Program-made: the position numbers and the translations under genes
DNA from: Favolaschia claudopus
Lineage: Eukaryota; Basidiomycota; Agaricomycetes; Agaricales; Mycenaceae
Direction: 5' to 3'
Assembly (NCBI GenBank): GCA_037176885.1
Contig: JAWWNJ010000120.1
Coordinates: 620,001 to 684,000 of the forward strand
Length of the DNA: 64,000 bases
Shown: positions 43,825 through 54,982 of the stretch, piece by piece
Numbering within the stretch: the stretch's first letter is position 1
Layout of the letters: each line of letters opens with the position of its first letter
The notes under the pieces: model-generated
Told to the model about the DNA's origin: nothing
Database searches by the model: none
Seen by the model: the letters and a program-made list of their open reading frames with translations, nothing else

Positions 43825-46800
43825 GAACCAACGAATTCCCCGCAAAAATCAGCCTGTCACTTTGGCGAGCGACAATTCCTCCAATCAGTCCGTAAGTTTG
43901 GCTACCGTCGATTCATTTTTCAAATGAGTTACCTACATTTCTAGCTACCAGGCAGTGCGTCGGCGAGCAAGTTCACTCTCTGTCCATCTCTGCCGGTGTG
44001 TCCTCTTACTTCCTTATTGTCAGTCATGCCTAATGCCTAATGTTTTACAGGTCGATGGCTATGTCAGTGGCTCAGTACGCTGCAACAACGAGATCTACAT
44101 GGTTTTTGCCGGAGACCCGGAATTCGTCCGCAGTGTGCTCGTATACGGAAGAGAGCCCCCTCCCGTTCGCGTCGACACAGTATCCACAGACTTTCGGTCG
44201 CAATTTGTTGACCCAAACGCTGCGTATACAATGTTCATCCCGCGGTATAACGTCTTTCAAGGCCCTCTGCTTGGCCGACTGGGCTACGAGTACCACACTT
44301 TGCCAGTAATTTGCTATGGTGAAGGCGAAGGGTGGGGATTGCACTCAGACACCATTGATGAATGGCGTACCCTCGAGCTCAACATGTGCGCTGTCGCTGG
44401 AGCCATGAACAGGCGGTGTCGCTCGGAGCGTCCCCGGATCATCCCATATCCCGCGCCATATCGTTTTGGTTTCGAAAAAAAACGTTACACTGAAGCCACG
44501 GCTCGCCGCGTAGCTAGAAAGTCCATTGAAGGATTTCTTCCTCTCATTGGGCAGCTTAGCTTATTTTTCTTTCTTTTTGCCCGCTCCGAAGATTTGAGGG
44601 GGTCAAACTGGCGTTCGGATGTAATCTCCGAAGCCAAAGTCCACCCAGCATGGTTTGACGAATTGGAGCGTGCGGTAACCGATTGGACAATTCCACGTAT
44701 GGGGGGCGTAGTGGATTTGCGTGCTCCGAAAACCCCACATTCTGAACATACTCCGCGCACACAAATGGATTTCTTGCTAGGCTCAATCATAACTTCCGAG
44801 ATTCCGCTACCTTTGTACATCAGATTCGGCGAGATCAGCGCTGATCCTCGCGAGTGTCGCTCTCGCAATCCTCTTCCCTTGACCCTCGAAGCATTGCCCT
44901 TCTTTCCCGATAACGAAGAAATTCAATATTTGAAGCAGATCCCAGGTGTGATTGCATTCAGTGAATGGGAAGTGACGAACGACCTGTGTGTCAACTATCC
45001 CGGCGATGATAAAGTCAAAACGTTTCGGAGTCGCAGGGAAATTGCGCCATTCGTTATGGGCTCCTCTATGGAGCATACATTCGAGCCTTCCCGCGGGTCT
45101 TCCAGCCGGCCCCCCTGCGCGCCCTCCCGCCCACCTACGTTCGAACCTGTGCCTCCTCCTGTAGTTGATACTACACTATCCGCTGCCCCCTCGTCTACCT
45201 GGTTTGCAGTGGAAAAATATAGCGGCCAGCATGCGGGAGAGGAAATGTCCGCATTTTTTGCTCGTCGCCAAGCCGCAAATGAAGCGCGTCTCAAGACGGA
45301 GAACGGAAAGCAAAAAGCTTCGCGCCTTCAAAAAGAGGCTCATGCTGCCAAGGGGGATGTGCCGGGGAACAAGGGGGCCAAGGTTTTCGTATGGGAGCTT
45401 GTCGATGGGCATCGTATTCGTCAGGCGGCCGGTCGACGAAACTATGCCGACTACTGGGAGGAATATTCCCCTTCACAACGCATATACGACTCCTTCAGGG
45501 ATGAATGGGATCTATGCGAAACGTTCGGTGAATCTCCGGAGCCTGAGTCAGGCTACGACGATGATTATGACGAGGACGACGGCTTGCCTCCATTGCTGCC
45601 TGATATCGGCGGGGAGGATTTCGTCCGAGTAGGAACTCATACATCCGAAGCGGATCTGGCACGCATCCACGGCACCGCACAACCTCCCAATGAAAGTTGT
45701 GCAACTCCCGGCTCATCGTCTTCCTCCGGGTACGAAGTTTTGCCCGCTGAAACGCAGGCGTCCCTTCGTTTTGGATATGCCACTGGCGTCGCAATGCCTA
45801 GCTTTTCCGGTGTCCAACTTCCGAGCACTTCCACTGTTGCAAAAGCATTGGGCAATAAAGACATCACACTGCCTCAAACCTCGACACTTGAGAGGCTTAA
45901 ACTATTTTTTGCTCAATGCAAGGATGCTTCCTCCCTTAAAATGATAACCGCCGACTTGATAGAGCCGAGTGAAACGGGACTGCTTTGCTCAGCAATGGAG
46001 GTTACGGCGTTCAGCCACCAAGGCTCGCCACACTACTGCATTCGAGAAAGCGACCAGGCTGGATCCCGCTGTATAGTTGTGTCCAGTGCTATCACAATTC
46101 TCGAGATCATTCGCAATTGGTGGGACTCTGATTTGGAAAGCCTAAGCCACCAGCTCCTCTCACGAGGTGTAGCATTCAAATTCTGCATCCTCAATCCATC
46201 TCTTCCGCTTTGTCCCGTCAAGCGTCCGGCGCCGCATTACGATTATCGATCCAAAGGCTACAAGCCTGATCAGCACGACTACGCTGCGTACATCAACGCA
46301 CGCGATCGTTTCTTAGCATCAAGTCGAGGGGCTCTTGCACTTCGATATGGCGGTGTCGTCGCCCGTATTGCCCGATCTGTGCTGTCACTAGAGGATGGGG
46401 CCTTCCATCCAACAGATGAGGCAGTTGACTGTGGTGTCTGCTATCACGATGGCCGCCGTGGAGAAACCTATTGGGACGGGGAGCTGACCCCTGATGAGAT
46501 AGATCTGATATGTGGGGTATATCATATTGCGACTGGTAAGCATTCACTTTTAACCGTCAGTTTATCTGAATTATCTGTAGGGCAACGGGATATCAACGCC
46601 CCACGAAATCGTCAAACCACCATAATTTCCTGGTGGCCGCGACCGGTCAATTTTCTCAAATCTGGCATCAACGTCGGGTGGTGGAGCCCCGCATGCGAAA
46701 ACTTCTACCAGAGACGTCTGGCGCAGATTGCGAAGGGTGACGCGAGTCTACCCAGTCAAATTGATTGGAAGAACAACATGAGGTTTGACAACAAAGTGCC

Positions 46801-46864
46801 GCTCTATATGGACGGTTTTGAGAAGTGTGCTCAAATGATGCTGAAGGAGGGCGGTCTCGACTAA
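43825..46864 (+). CDS. Large protein of unknown function (cluster gene C)
   Basis: Exons 43825-43893, 43945-43995, 44051-46535 and 46581-46864 join in phase (GT-AG), giving 962 aa. The last intron is 45 bp and can also be read through without a stop. After a short polar N-terminus come YVSGSVRCNNEIYMVFAGD, ICYGEGEGWGLHSDTIDEW and FLPLIGQLSLFFFLFARSED (the only strongly hydrophobic stretch). A Pro-rich linker, a Lys/Arg/Ala-rich helix (KQKASRLQKEAHAAKG), an acidic stretch (YDDDYDEDDG) and a compact C-terminal part (ISWWPRPVNFLKSGINVGWW, then FYQRRLAQIAKGD) follow. No nuclease, helicase, polymerase or transposase motif is visible. It looks like a lineage-restricted agaricomycete family; I cannot assign a role. 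Confidence 0.7.
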
Positions 46865-47066
46865 CTCGCTTCGTCTGACGTTGCTTATTTTCCTTTTTTG
46901 GTCCATCAAAGCGTAGAATCTTGTAAACTCCTTTCGTGGTTATTTCGCTACAAACCGCTGCCAATGTATGTATAGTGTTGTTACTGACTTACATGTATAG
47001 TAGATTTGTATAGATCAATTCTTCTTGTGTACTCCATCCAAATTTTGTGAGGCTCACAAAATTGTT

Positions 47067-47720
47067 TGCAGACAGGCAGCAGTCGGGCTGCAGCCTGTCT
47101 GCAGCCTGTCTGCAGCCTGTCTGCAGCACAATTTCCGCGGGGCTGAAACTGGTAGTTCCAGTGGCAGATTCAGCGCACGCGGAAATTCGTACTGAGTCTT
47201 ATTGTTTCAGTGCCACCGAAATCGACGCTGATATTAACAATTCCATGATTAGTTTCAGCGTTCCTGGACTTATTAGTATCGGACGGCCCGAACCCAATAC
47301 TGACACTGAGAAACTCCGTCTCACATTCAGGCCGGCTGGTACTCAAAGTCTCCGCTTCAGTTCCCGAGTCCCTGAATTTGACGCGCAAACTGATAGTTTC
47401 TTTTCCAGATTCATTTTAACAGATTCCCAAAAAATCAGACACAAGTTCAGTACACAATGAGATCAAAAGTTTCCTCTACAAGTTCAGCGTGCAGGAAATT
47501 TTATTTTTCCCGGTGTGTCACACCGGGAAGAATGAAATTTCCTCCACGCTGAACTTGCAGCGGAATCTATCGGTTTCAGTGCATCCGAAAACTGACGATA
47601 TCAGTATCAGTTTCAGTGACCTTGAATGCGCATCAAACACAATTTCAGCGACGCTGGAATTCTCGCCCTGAATCCACCAGTTTCCGCTACAAGTCCAGCC
47701 TAAGTGAAACTTTATTTTTC
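47067..47720 (+). repeat. Degenerate GTTTCAG-rich dispersed repeat, copy 2
   Basis: It starts with the 11-bp tandem GCAGCCTGTCT (about 47085-47130), continues with irregular TTTCAGT motifs, and contains TTTTATTTTTCCCGGTG next to its inverse CACCGGGAAGAATG and CCACGCTGAACTTG. These are shared with 25840-26291 in the opposite orientation. The ORF through it is a repeat by-product. Confidence 0.6.
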
Positions 47721-47739
47721 GCAGCGAGGATATCCGGTG

Positions 47740-47870
47740 AGCTCAAATGGGATTTGGTGAAATTCAAGTCTTCACGAATTATCAAAGCAATGCCCCCTGC
47801 TCGGCGGCTTGACTCGTAATATGGAACCCGCGTCAGAGAGATCAGGGTGAATGCGTCCGGCACATTTGCG
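47740..47870 (-). pseudogene. LINE endonuclease fragment
   Basis: The minus-strand reading gives FTLISLTRVPYYESSRRAGG then IALIIREDLNFTKSHLSSPD. This is the same block as FSLISLPRKPRLK...GGGIALLIRNNIHFAKSSLSSPDI in the LINE at 60 kb. It belongs to the apurinic-type endonuclease domain of a Tad-like LINE. Only about 45 residues remain, so it is a dead fragment. Confidence 0.75.
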
Positions 47871-48529
47871 GAATCTTCTTCCCCAGGACGCTCATGACAG
47901 CAACGGCCTTGGAGGGAAGCTTGATGAGAACGGTAGCGAGAGGGAGAGGCATAGAGGGTCTTGAGGCGCAATGGCCGATATCCGCAGCAGGTACGCAGGC
48001 GTGCGGCTCTAGGAATGTTTGAGGAGGGTCAGAGGACCCATTCACCACTGTAGCCCGCAAACCCCATGAATTTCACGCAGTTGATTCACCCAATCTTCAC
48101 CTGAAGTTCACCAGAAAAGCCCATGAATTTCACGCAGAACTTGTGAATTTCACGGGGTTCAATTCACCTAGTTGGACTACTGAAAACATTTAGTATGTGA
48201 GTCTGCATTTTTTCCGCGAGGATTGGGAATGCGGTGGAGAGATTTTATACCTTGAGCAAAAAAACCGCATTTCAGGCCGAGAATTCGGTCGAAAATCACT
48301 TCAAGTGGAAAATTTAGAAGAAATTGAACATGAGAAGTCAAGAAAACACACCAGAGGGCCCATACTACTAGCAAAGTGATTTTTTGAGCAAAATCCCAAT
48401 TTGGAGGATTTTTACGAACCGAGCGGCCCATTCGACAATGGCCCGTGTGAGGCGTGACACAGGGCAAAAATTCGGTTCGACAGAGGTGGGTGTGACACGT
48501 GATTAACGATTTGAACGTACATAATTGTA

Positions 48530-49055
48530 CTCGGTGTGACCAAAAGTAACCGGAATCGGAAATTGCGTGTTTTCAACCAGATTTTGTGGGTGACTGCTGA
48601 GCAAATTGGCCCAATTGGCAGTGTATGAACATATACAATTGCATAAGAAGCAGGCAAAAGGTTGCATAATCTCTTTGTCCTATTATTACACATTCTTTTA
48701 TGTATGCTTTGAGGCGGGAAATTAGTGTGCCGAGTTGCCTCTCTCACTGAACAACGGGAAACACCTGGCAACCTTAGATATCGGATTTGTAGACTATTGG
48801 GATACTAAGCACCTTTTTGGGGTACTTACAGGTCAGAAATTACGGCATCTCTCCTTCAGAGAACACAAACATGTCCAAATTGGTTCAATTTTAAAGATTG
48901 ATTCACCAACTCAAAACAAAACATTGCATGTCATGCCCATACCATCAAAGTAGTAGAATAAATAATTTAGAAGAGCCCTGTATTACTTAAAGCTGTTTGA
49001 GTTTCGAAATTCCCCTCTAAAAAGCCAAATTCCGGTTACTTTTGGTCACACCGAG
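48530..49055 (+). mobile_element. CTCGGTGTGACC-family MITE, copy 1
   Basis: A 526-bp element whose ends are CTCGGTGTGACCAAAAG (continuing TAACCGGAA) and its inverse. TA lies on each side (48528-48529 and 49056-49057). It matches 51319-51850, which is inverted relative to it, over most of its length. No coding capacity. A mariner-type TA target is inferred. Confidence 0.88.
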
Positions 49056-50632
49056 TACAGTATCCCGCCCGAATGGACGGACGTCTTGCAGCTGCCGAAA
49101 TTGAGTTTTGCGAGATTTCAAAATTTGACATGGTGGTTGACCTTGTATTTGGCCACGACTGTGATGGTTCAGGGCTGTTCGGGGGGGGAGGATGTATTAT
49201 ACTCGCGCGGTCCACAGTCTGAACTGCGAGTTTACCGAAGACATACATGTAGTACTGTACGGGTGGTTATCCTCACAGAATTCTACAAGATGTCAACCGA
49301 GCACAACGTCTTTCCAGGGGGTCAATCGCGCAACGCAATCAGGGAACTGGCCGGCCGCTTGTATGGCAGGATCTCTGGTTAAAACCCGTAGGACCTGTGG
49401 GGAGTTCTCTCCCACCAGGTATAAATCCCCAGTATCCACCAGTAACCTGACGCAATCGAACGTCTTTCCCTTTGCCGACGCATGCACACCACTGGCCAAA
49501 GCGAGCCCAAGGACTTTAGGCTGGTAAGTTGCGACCCTACGCAGTCGACGGGGGCGAATAAACCAGCAGCATAGGCACTGCGTCGTAAATTTGAAGGGTT
49601 TTGAAGGCCAATTTTCCCGTGTCCTTTTCCATTTCAAGCCTGCCTACTAAGATGTCTTTTGTTCGGGAGGAATTCGAGATTTCATGGTCAATCCACGCCT
49701 CCATCGAGAGCTTGACCTGATTCATGGCTTCTTTCACTGCAGCAACCTCCAAAGGACCAGAGATATCCAGTGTCACGGGGATGTACAATTTTGAAAGGAC
49801 AATTCGCAAATCATTTATCCAAGAGATATTGCGCTGACGAGCCAGGTTGATAGATTCTTGCAGCGCGTTCCATGCCGGTCGATCTTCATCCAACTGAAGC
49901 CAGTAGCACAGATTTTTGAGGGCAAGATAGATGCGGCGGTAACGAATCGGCCAAATCCCCGTTTCGGAAAAGAGAACGGCCTTCATCGAGCGCGAGCCAA
50001 TTCCGAGCATTCGGCGCAAAAATTTCAGTTGAACCTTCTCTAGAAGCTGCAGACTTTTTGCCTCAATATCTAGCCAGACTTCGCACCCGGCCGTGAGGTA
50101 TGGGTCCACGCGAGCCATATAGAGTGTTCGCAAATCCCATACCGGCATCGAGCCAGCGAAACGATGGAGTCCGAGGATCGTGTTCGCAACCTTGGATGCT
50201 TTCTTGGCCTTCAAAATGTACTGCTCGCGCCACATGAATTTACAGCCTGTTTCAAACCAGATGCCAAGATAGCGCGCTTTCTGCACCTGTTCAATCAGTT
50301 TCCCAGCCATATGAAAGGTAGGATTAAATTTTTGACGGCGTCCGTAAATTTGGCAGAGCGATTTTGGAATTGAAACCTCGCATCCATTATTGTCTGCCCA
50401 GTTTTGAGAGTCATTGAGATGAAGCTGAAATCCTGGTGGTGACGTTGAAGCCGTCATAACATCGTTGGCATGTTCGACTTGATTTGTGGGCACGCCATTA
50501 AGTCGAATATCGTCAGGATGGACACTCAACGCGAAATCGGCCATGAAAAGGTTCCACAAGTGCGGAGATCCGGGGTCTCCAGTTAAAATTCCCAGGAGCG
50601 ATTCGAAGTGACGTCCGTACTCGGTATCACGG

Positions 50633-51283
50633 AAAGTGATGGCGTCACTTCTTTTTCGGATTTCTGGATGCTGGATGGAGGCTTTTTCATGAAACAAAGT
50701 GCTACGTGGGCCAGAATGACTATCTGCATATTTTCAGGATAATGATATGATCAAACAATTATGATATGCCATCAAATGGCCGAAAAAGGCAAAACCACCA
50801 AAATCTAGCTTGACCCAAGATGTCAATCATCACAATCTGGATGGGGCAGATTGTAGCCCATGATGAGTAGACAGATGTGGCATTTTGGATTAGGCAAAAA
50901 TATGCATCGGTTCTTTCGCTATAACCCGCGCAATATTGTGATTTTGGTCAATTTTGGCCATTTTTGCTATTTTTCCCGACTTTGAAGTCCATATATCTCG
51001 GCATTGCATACACATTTTTGCATAATTCAAAGTGCCAGGCCTGTCTACTTCCTTAGGGCTACAATTTGGCGGATCTGAATTTTGATGGAGAAACATCCCA
51101 CGGCAAGCCGAATTTTGGGTGTTTTGTCTTTTTCGGACATTTGATCGCGCATCACAATTTATTGATCAGACCATGGTGCTAGAAATATGCGCGTAGTCTT
51201 TCTAGACTGCCTAGCACTTTGATTTGGGCAAAGGCGTTCATCCAGCGTCCAGAAATATGAAAGAAAAGCGACGCCATCACTTT
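50633..51283. mobile_element. MITE with AAAGTGATGGCGTC ends nested in the LINE
   Basis: The left end AAAGTGATGGCGTCAC... TTTCTGGATGCTGGATG is matched in imperfect inverse by the right end (CATCCAGCGTCCAGAAATATG... GACGCCATCACTTT), with arms of about 55 bp. Removing it and the neighbouring MITE restores the expected RT order RLDGQYS...DTEYGRHFES. The target duplication is unclear. Confidence 0.7.
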
Positions 51284-51318
51284 TTGTGAGCACGAGTATT
51301 GGCCGTCCAGGCGAACTA

Positions 51319-51850
51319 CTCGGTGTGACCAAAAGTAACCGGAATTTGGCTTTTTAGAGCGGAATTTCAAAACTCAAACAACTTCAAGTGATACAGGGCT
51401 CCTCTAAATCATTTTTTCTACGACTTCCATGGTATGGGCATGGCATGCAATGTTTTGTTTTGAGTTCGTGATTTAATCTTTGAAAGTGGACCAATTTGGA
51501 AATATTTGCGCTGTCTGAAGGGGAGATGCCGGAGTTTCGAGCCAGTAAGTACCTCAGAAGGGTGCGTAGTATCCCAATAGTCTATAGATTCAATATTTAA
51601 GGTTGGGAGGTGTTTCCCGTTGTTCAGAGAGGGAGGCAACTCGGCACACCAATTTCCCGCCTCAAAGCATACATAAAAAGAATGTGTAATAATAGGACAA
51701 AGAGACCATGCAACCTTTTGCCTGCCTTGTATGCTATGCAATGGTATACGCTTATACACTGCCGATGGGGTCAGTTTTTCCAGCAGTCACCCACAAAATC
51801 TGGTTGAAAACACGCAATTTCCGATTCCGGTTACTTTTGGTCACACCGAG
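51319..51850 (-). mobile_element. CTCGGTGTGACC-family MITE, copy 2
   Basis: 532 bp with the same ends as 48530-49055, in the opposite orientation, flanked by TA (51317-51318 and 51851-51852). It interrupts the LINE reverse transcriptase after YDRIRYI. Its internal sequence is largely the same as copy 1. Confidence 0.88.
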
Positions 51851-52619
51851 TATATATCGGATGCGGTCGTAAAGGCATTTCAACCATTCAATCATGGGTC
51901 CCGAAATACCGAGTCTCCCAAGTTTGGTCCATAAAGTTGGACGATCCGTCCTTGGAAAAGCATTCTTAAGAGCCAGGTATCCGGCGTAGAGGGGTTTGTC
52001 CATTGATTCTGCCTTGTCGATCATGCATAACAGAACAAAGGCACTGTCATTTATTCGCAGATGCGCCTGAAAGCCATTCTGCGAAGGCGGAATTGCACCA
52101 ATGTCTTCTGCCCCTTCGCGAAGACGTCGGTCGATGATCAGCGTCAACATTTTCAACATACAACGTTCCAACGCGATCAGACGATAACCCATTGGGTCCG
52201 TAGAGTCCTTGTCTTTCTTCAAGATGCCAATGAGTAGGGAGATGAGCCATTGCTTCGGAATTTCTTGATTTTGAAGGCAGAACCGAAAGAATTCGAGCAG
52301 TTTTTCGTTCGGAATTTGGAGGCAGTCTTGGTAAGAGAAACCGTCGACGCCGATAGCCGTGTCGAGTCCATACTCTGTGATGTGCTTCTTCATCCATTCT
52401 ATCTCGTCCAGACTGATCTCCCGGGTATAAGATTTGCGCGGTGAATTATCAGCCAAGTTTCCCTTCAGCTCCCGTGTTTAGGTCTTCCCAGTGATAAGGT
52501 CTGGTTAGGTCTTCCCAGGCTGACTTCCCGGAGGTTACAAAACTGAGTTGGGGTTGTTAGAGACATGGTAGGTGTGGTTTTATTGCATCTTTTTCGGTGG
52601 AAAATTCAGAGTTGTATTA

Positions 52620-52803
52620 GGGGCGCTCAATTCTTAGCTCGTCAGCTCGTCTCGTCCGTAAAATGTCGATTTTTTGATGAGGGGATCAAATTTGATGGGA
52701 AGTGGAGAGAAATGCGGAGTGGGATCAGCAGCTCATCAGCTCATCATGCAATTAAATAATTTCTGGGACGAGACGAGCCGACGAGCTAAGAATTGAGCGC
52801 CCC
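52620..52803. mobile_element. GGGGCGCTC short MITE, copy 1
   Basis: A 184-bp element whose ends GGGGCGCTCAATTCTTAG (and on through CTCGTCAGCTCGTC) form inverted arms of about 40 bp, flanked by TA (52618-52619 and 52804-52805). It is almost identical to 61611-61795, implying recent activity. Confidence 0.9.
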
Positions 52804-52943
52804 TATTAGGTTTCAGAAAAACTAAAGTCCATTCTTTGGCTGTCGAGGGTAGTGGGGTAAATGTAAGTTGAGCTCTACATTGTGTATCAGTCTCAAGCAT
52901 CCGCATTGAATCTGTTACATTAGCTTTTTCAGTCGTCCCCAGT

Positions 52944-54141
52944 CACTGTGAAAACATCGGCACCTGATTTTCATGTACCGAGAACATGAATCAGTTATTT
53001 CATAGAAATGCGCATGATTCTAGCTTTTCAGGTATCCCAGAGGAATCAGGCCCCATTCAATGAATTTGACCGATTGCTCACCTTCTCAAAAAATCATGGA
53101 ATACGACATTAAAATCACCGGCGCCTAGAGCACGAAAACGCCTAAGTCCAAATGCCGAATTGCCGGGCAATGACGTCAGAGCTCCACATCCGCAGCACAC
53201 AAATGCTGCGGACGACCTCAGACGTCTCTTGTCTCCCTCCCACCACCACCACCCGCCACCGTCCCGCCAGCACTCTCCTCGTCGGACGCCGTCGCCGTCG
53301 CCGTCGTCTGTCATTGTTTTGTGGCCATGACCGTCACCGCCGCTCTCTTTCTCCCTCTTGCTCTTTCTAAATGGCTGTGAAATGACTGACCAACAGACTC
53401 CATCCCATTCGCACCACCTCAACGACCTCCCAGCACATCGTCCCCGCACGTCACCGGTGTCGCTATTTGTGCAATTGCCTGCCAAGTGATTCGTATGGCA
53501 ATGTATTGCAATGAGAGCACGGTAACAGGTGCGCTGACCGCCCATCTTCCCCTCACACTTCCACTAACCACTGCTCTCTAGCAAGCTGATCTATTCATCG
53601 CCTCGAATCCACCCCCAACGCAACTTCCTTAAGAATTCGCCCTCGTTTGCGTCGACTCAAACCCCGCCAAGTCATCGAGCCCATCTCGGGGCTCCCATAC
53701 TTCGCCTAGCCTCCCACCATTCTCACCTCTATAGACCCAATCTAGCACTCGAATTCAACGCTGACTTTGAAGAAGTCGTGGCAGAATTGTAGGTTCACGG
53801 TGCCGAGCAGATTCGCGTAGATATTGCGCGTAGATATTGCATGTATTGGTACATAGACCACAATATCATTTTATTTGAACCCGACTTTCGCTCCAAATCG
53901 CATTTTTTTAATGGTCTCAGTCCATGATTTCACGCATGTGCAGGGAGGATATGGGATTTGAGCCTGATTTTCATGGATCGGCACATGAATTTGGCACATG
54001 AAAACGTCGAAAAAGAATATGATTTTATTTGGGCGCTGGGTACATGAAAATCCGGGACCAGCAATTGATATTCAGGTTATGGGGACATGAAAATCGGGGT
54101 ACCAAGGTACATGATTTTCAGGTCCCCCGATCTTCACAGTG
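52944..54141. mobile_element. CACTG-ended DNA element with 3-bp target duplication, copy 2 type
   Basis: A 1198-bp element beginning CACTGTGAAAACATCGG and ending with the imperfect inverse CCGATCTTCACAGTG. It is flanked by AGT on both sides (52941-52943 and 54142-54144). Subterminal regions repeat GATTTTCATG and CATGAAAATC. The end sequence and layout parallel 2995-3664, so both look CACTA-like. The centre (53100-53780) is GC-rich and unlike the ends; it may be captured host sequence, but no gene was recognised in it. Confidence 0.7.
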
Positions 54142-54371
54142 AGTGAAAACTCGTTCGGAATGAAATTCCAGTGAAGCTGAAGCGCTGAAGCTTGACGTGT
54201 GAAATGGCCACAAATAGTCCCGATGAAAGCATGTGTGTCTGTCAAAACGGTGTTCCCATCACCAACCATCACTCAGGATCAAGCGGACTCTCTCTGGATC
54301 AAGCGGAAATCTCTCGCATCACTCGGATTCACCATCTATCAAAGATCTATCGATTACATCAAAAAACCCTC

Positions 54372-54837
54372 TATGGTGCGCTCGGCCTAAACACCACCAA
54401 ACAAGAACGAAATTTATTCCACCTGATCAAAACCTTCCCACGACTGATTATCTGGCCAAAACACTCCGATTAGATAGTAGTACAATCCCTCAAGAGGGAT
54501 TCTTCATCCGCTCAAAACTCACAATAAATACTTTTTCCGCGGGGCCGATTTGAGACATCAGTGATGCAAACAATCAATCAGTCACGTGAGCTTACGAAAC
54601 ATGCCTAATTTAGGTCACCACTGATCTACTCCCTCATTTTATATGCTCTCAGAGACCTCTGTGACCTCGCTGCTACACCAATTGAGACTTCCTGGTATGT
54701 TTTAACTCTGCCTGGCCCCAATTGTGCAGCAAACAATACAATTTAAATTTAAATTTTTTCCTTCGGTAGATTTGAGACATCAATGATCGCATCAATGATG
54801 GGACCTATTTGGTGGTGTTTAGGCCGAGCGCACCATA
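54372..54837 (-). mobile_element. TATGGTGCGC-family MITE, copy 3
   Basis: 466 bp, with ends TATGGTGCGCTCGGCC and its exact inverse. It is inverted relative to copies 1 and 2 and very similar to copy 2 internally. The plus-strand frame through it is the same peptide that forms the tail of the copia pseudogene frame, confirming that this peptide is a MITE by-product. Confidence 0.87.
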
Positions 54838-54982
54838 GCACAGCTTATTGCTTTTCGGTGACGGCTCTGATAAAGGGGGAGCAAGCTCCCCCAATAAATT
54901 TGCGACACCAGGCCACTTGGCGCAAATTCAAGAATCCTCAACAATCATTCCTTTTGTACTTGATACAGTATGCGACCATTTC

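Larger units (their letters stand above)
49537..52456 (-). pseudogene. LINE reverse transcriptase pseudogene split by two MITEs
   Basis: The upstream piece (51853-52456) holds RT fingers and palm: GVDGFSYQDCL, LLIGILKKDKDSTDPMGYRLIAL, PPSQNGFQAHLR and YLALKNAFPRT. A short bridge (51286-51316, VRLDGQYS) lies between two inserted MITEs. The downstream piece (49537-50632) continues with FESLLGILTGDPGSPHLWNLF, the motif C region HANDVMTAS, and the thumb (YLGIWFETGCKFMWR). Catalytic residues are lost: motif A reads YLALKNAF where the family has an Asp, and motif C reads AND instead of ADD. The element is therefore inactive even ignoring the insertions. Confidence 0.85.

Noticed and set aside
53078..53545. 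155-aa Gly/Asp-rich ORF inside the CACTG element
   Set aside because: Dominated by simple GA/TC-rich sequence, with no motif and no splice context.
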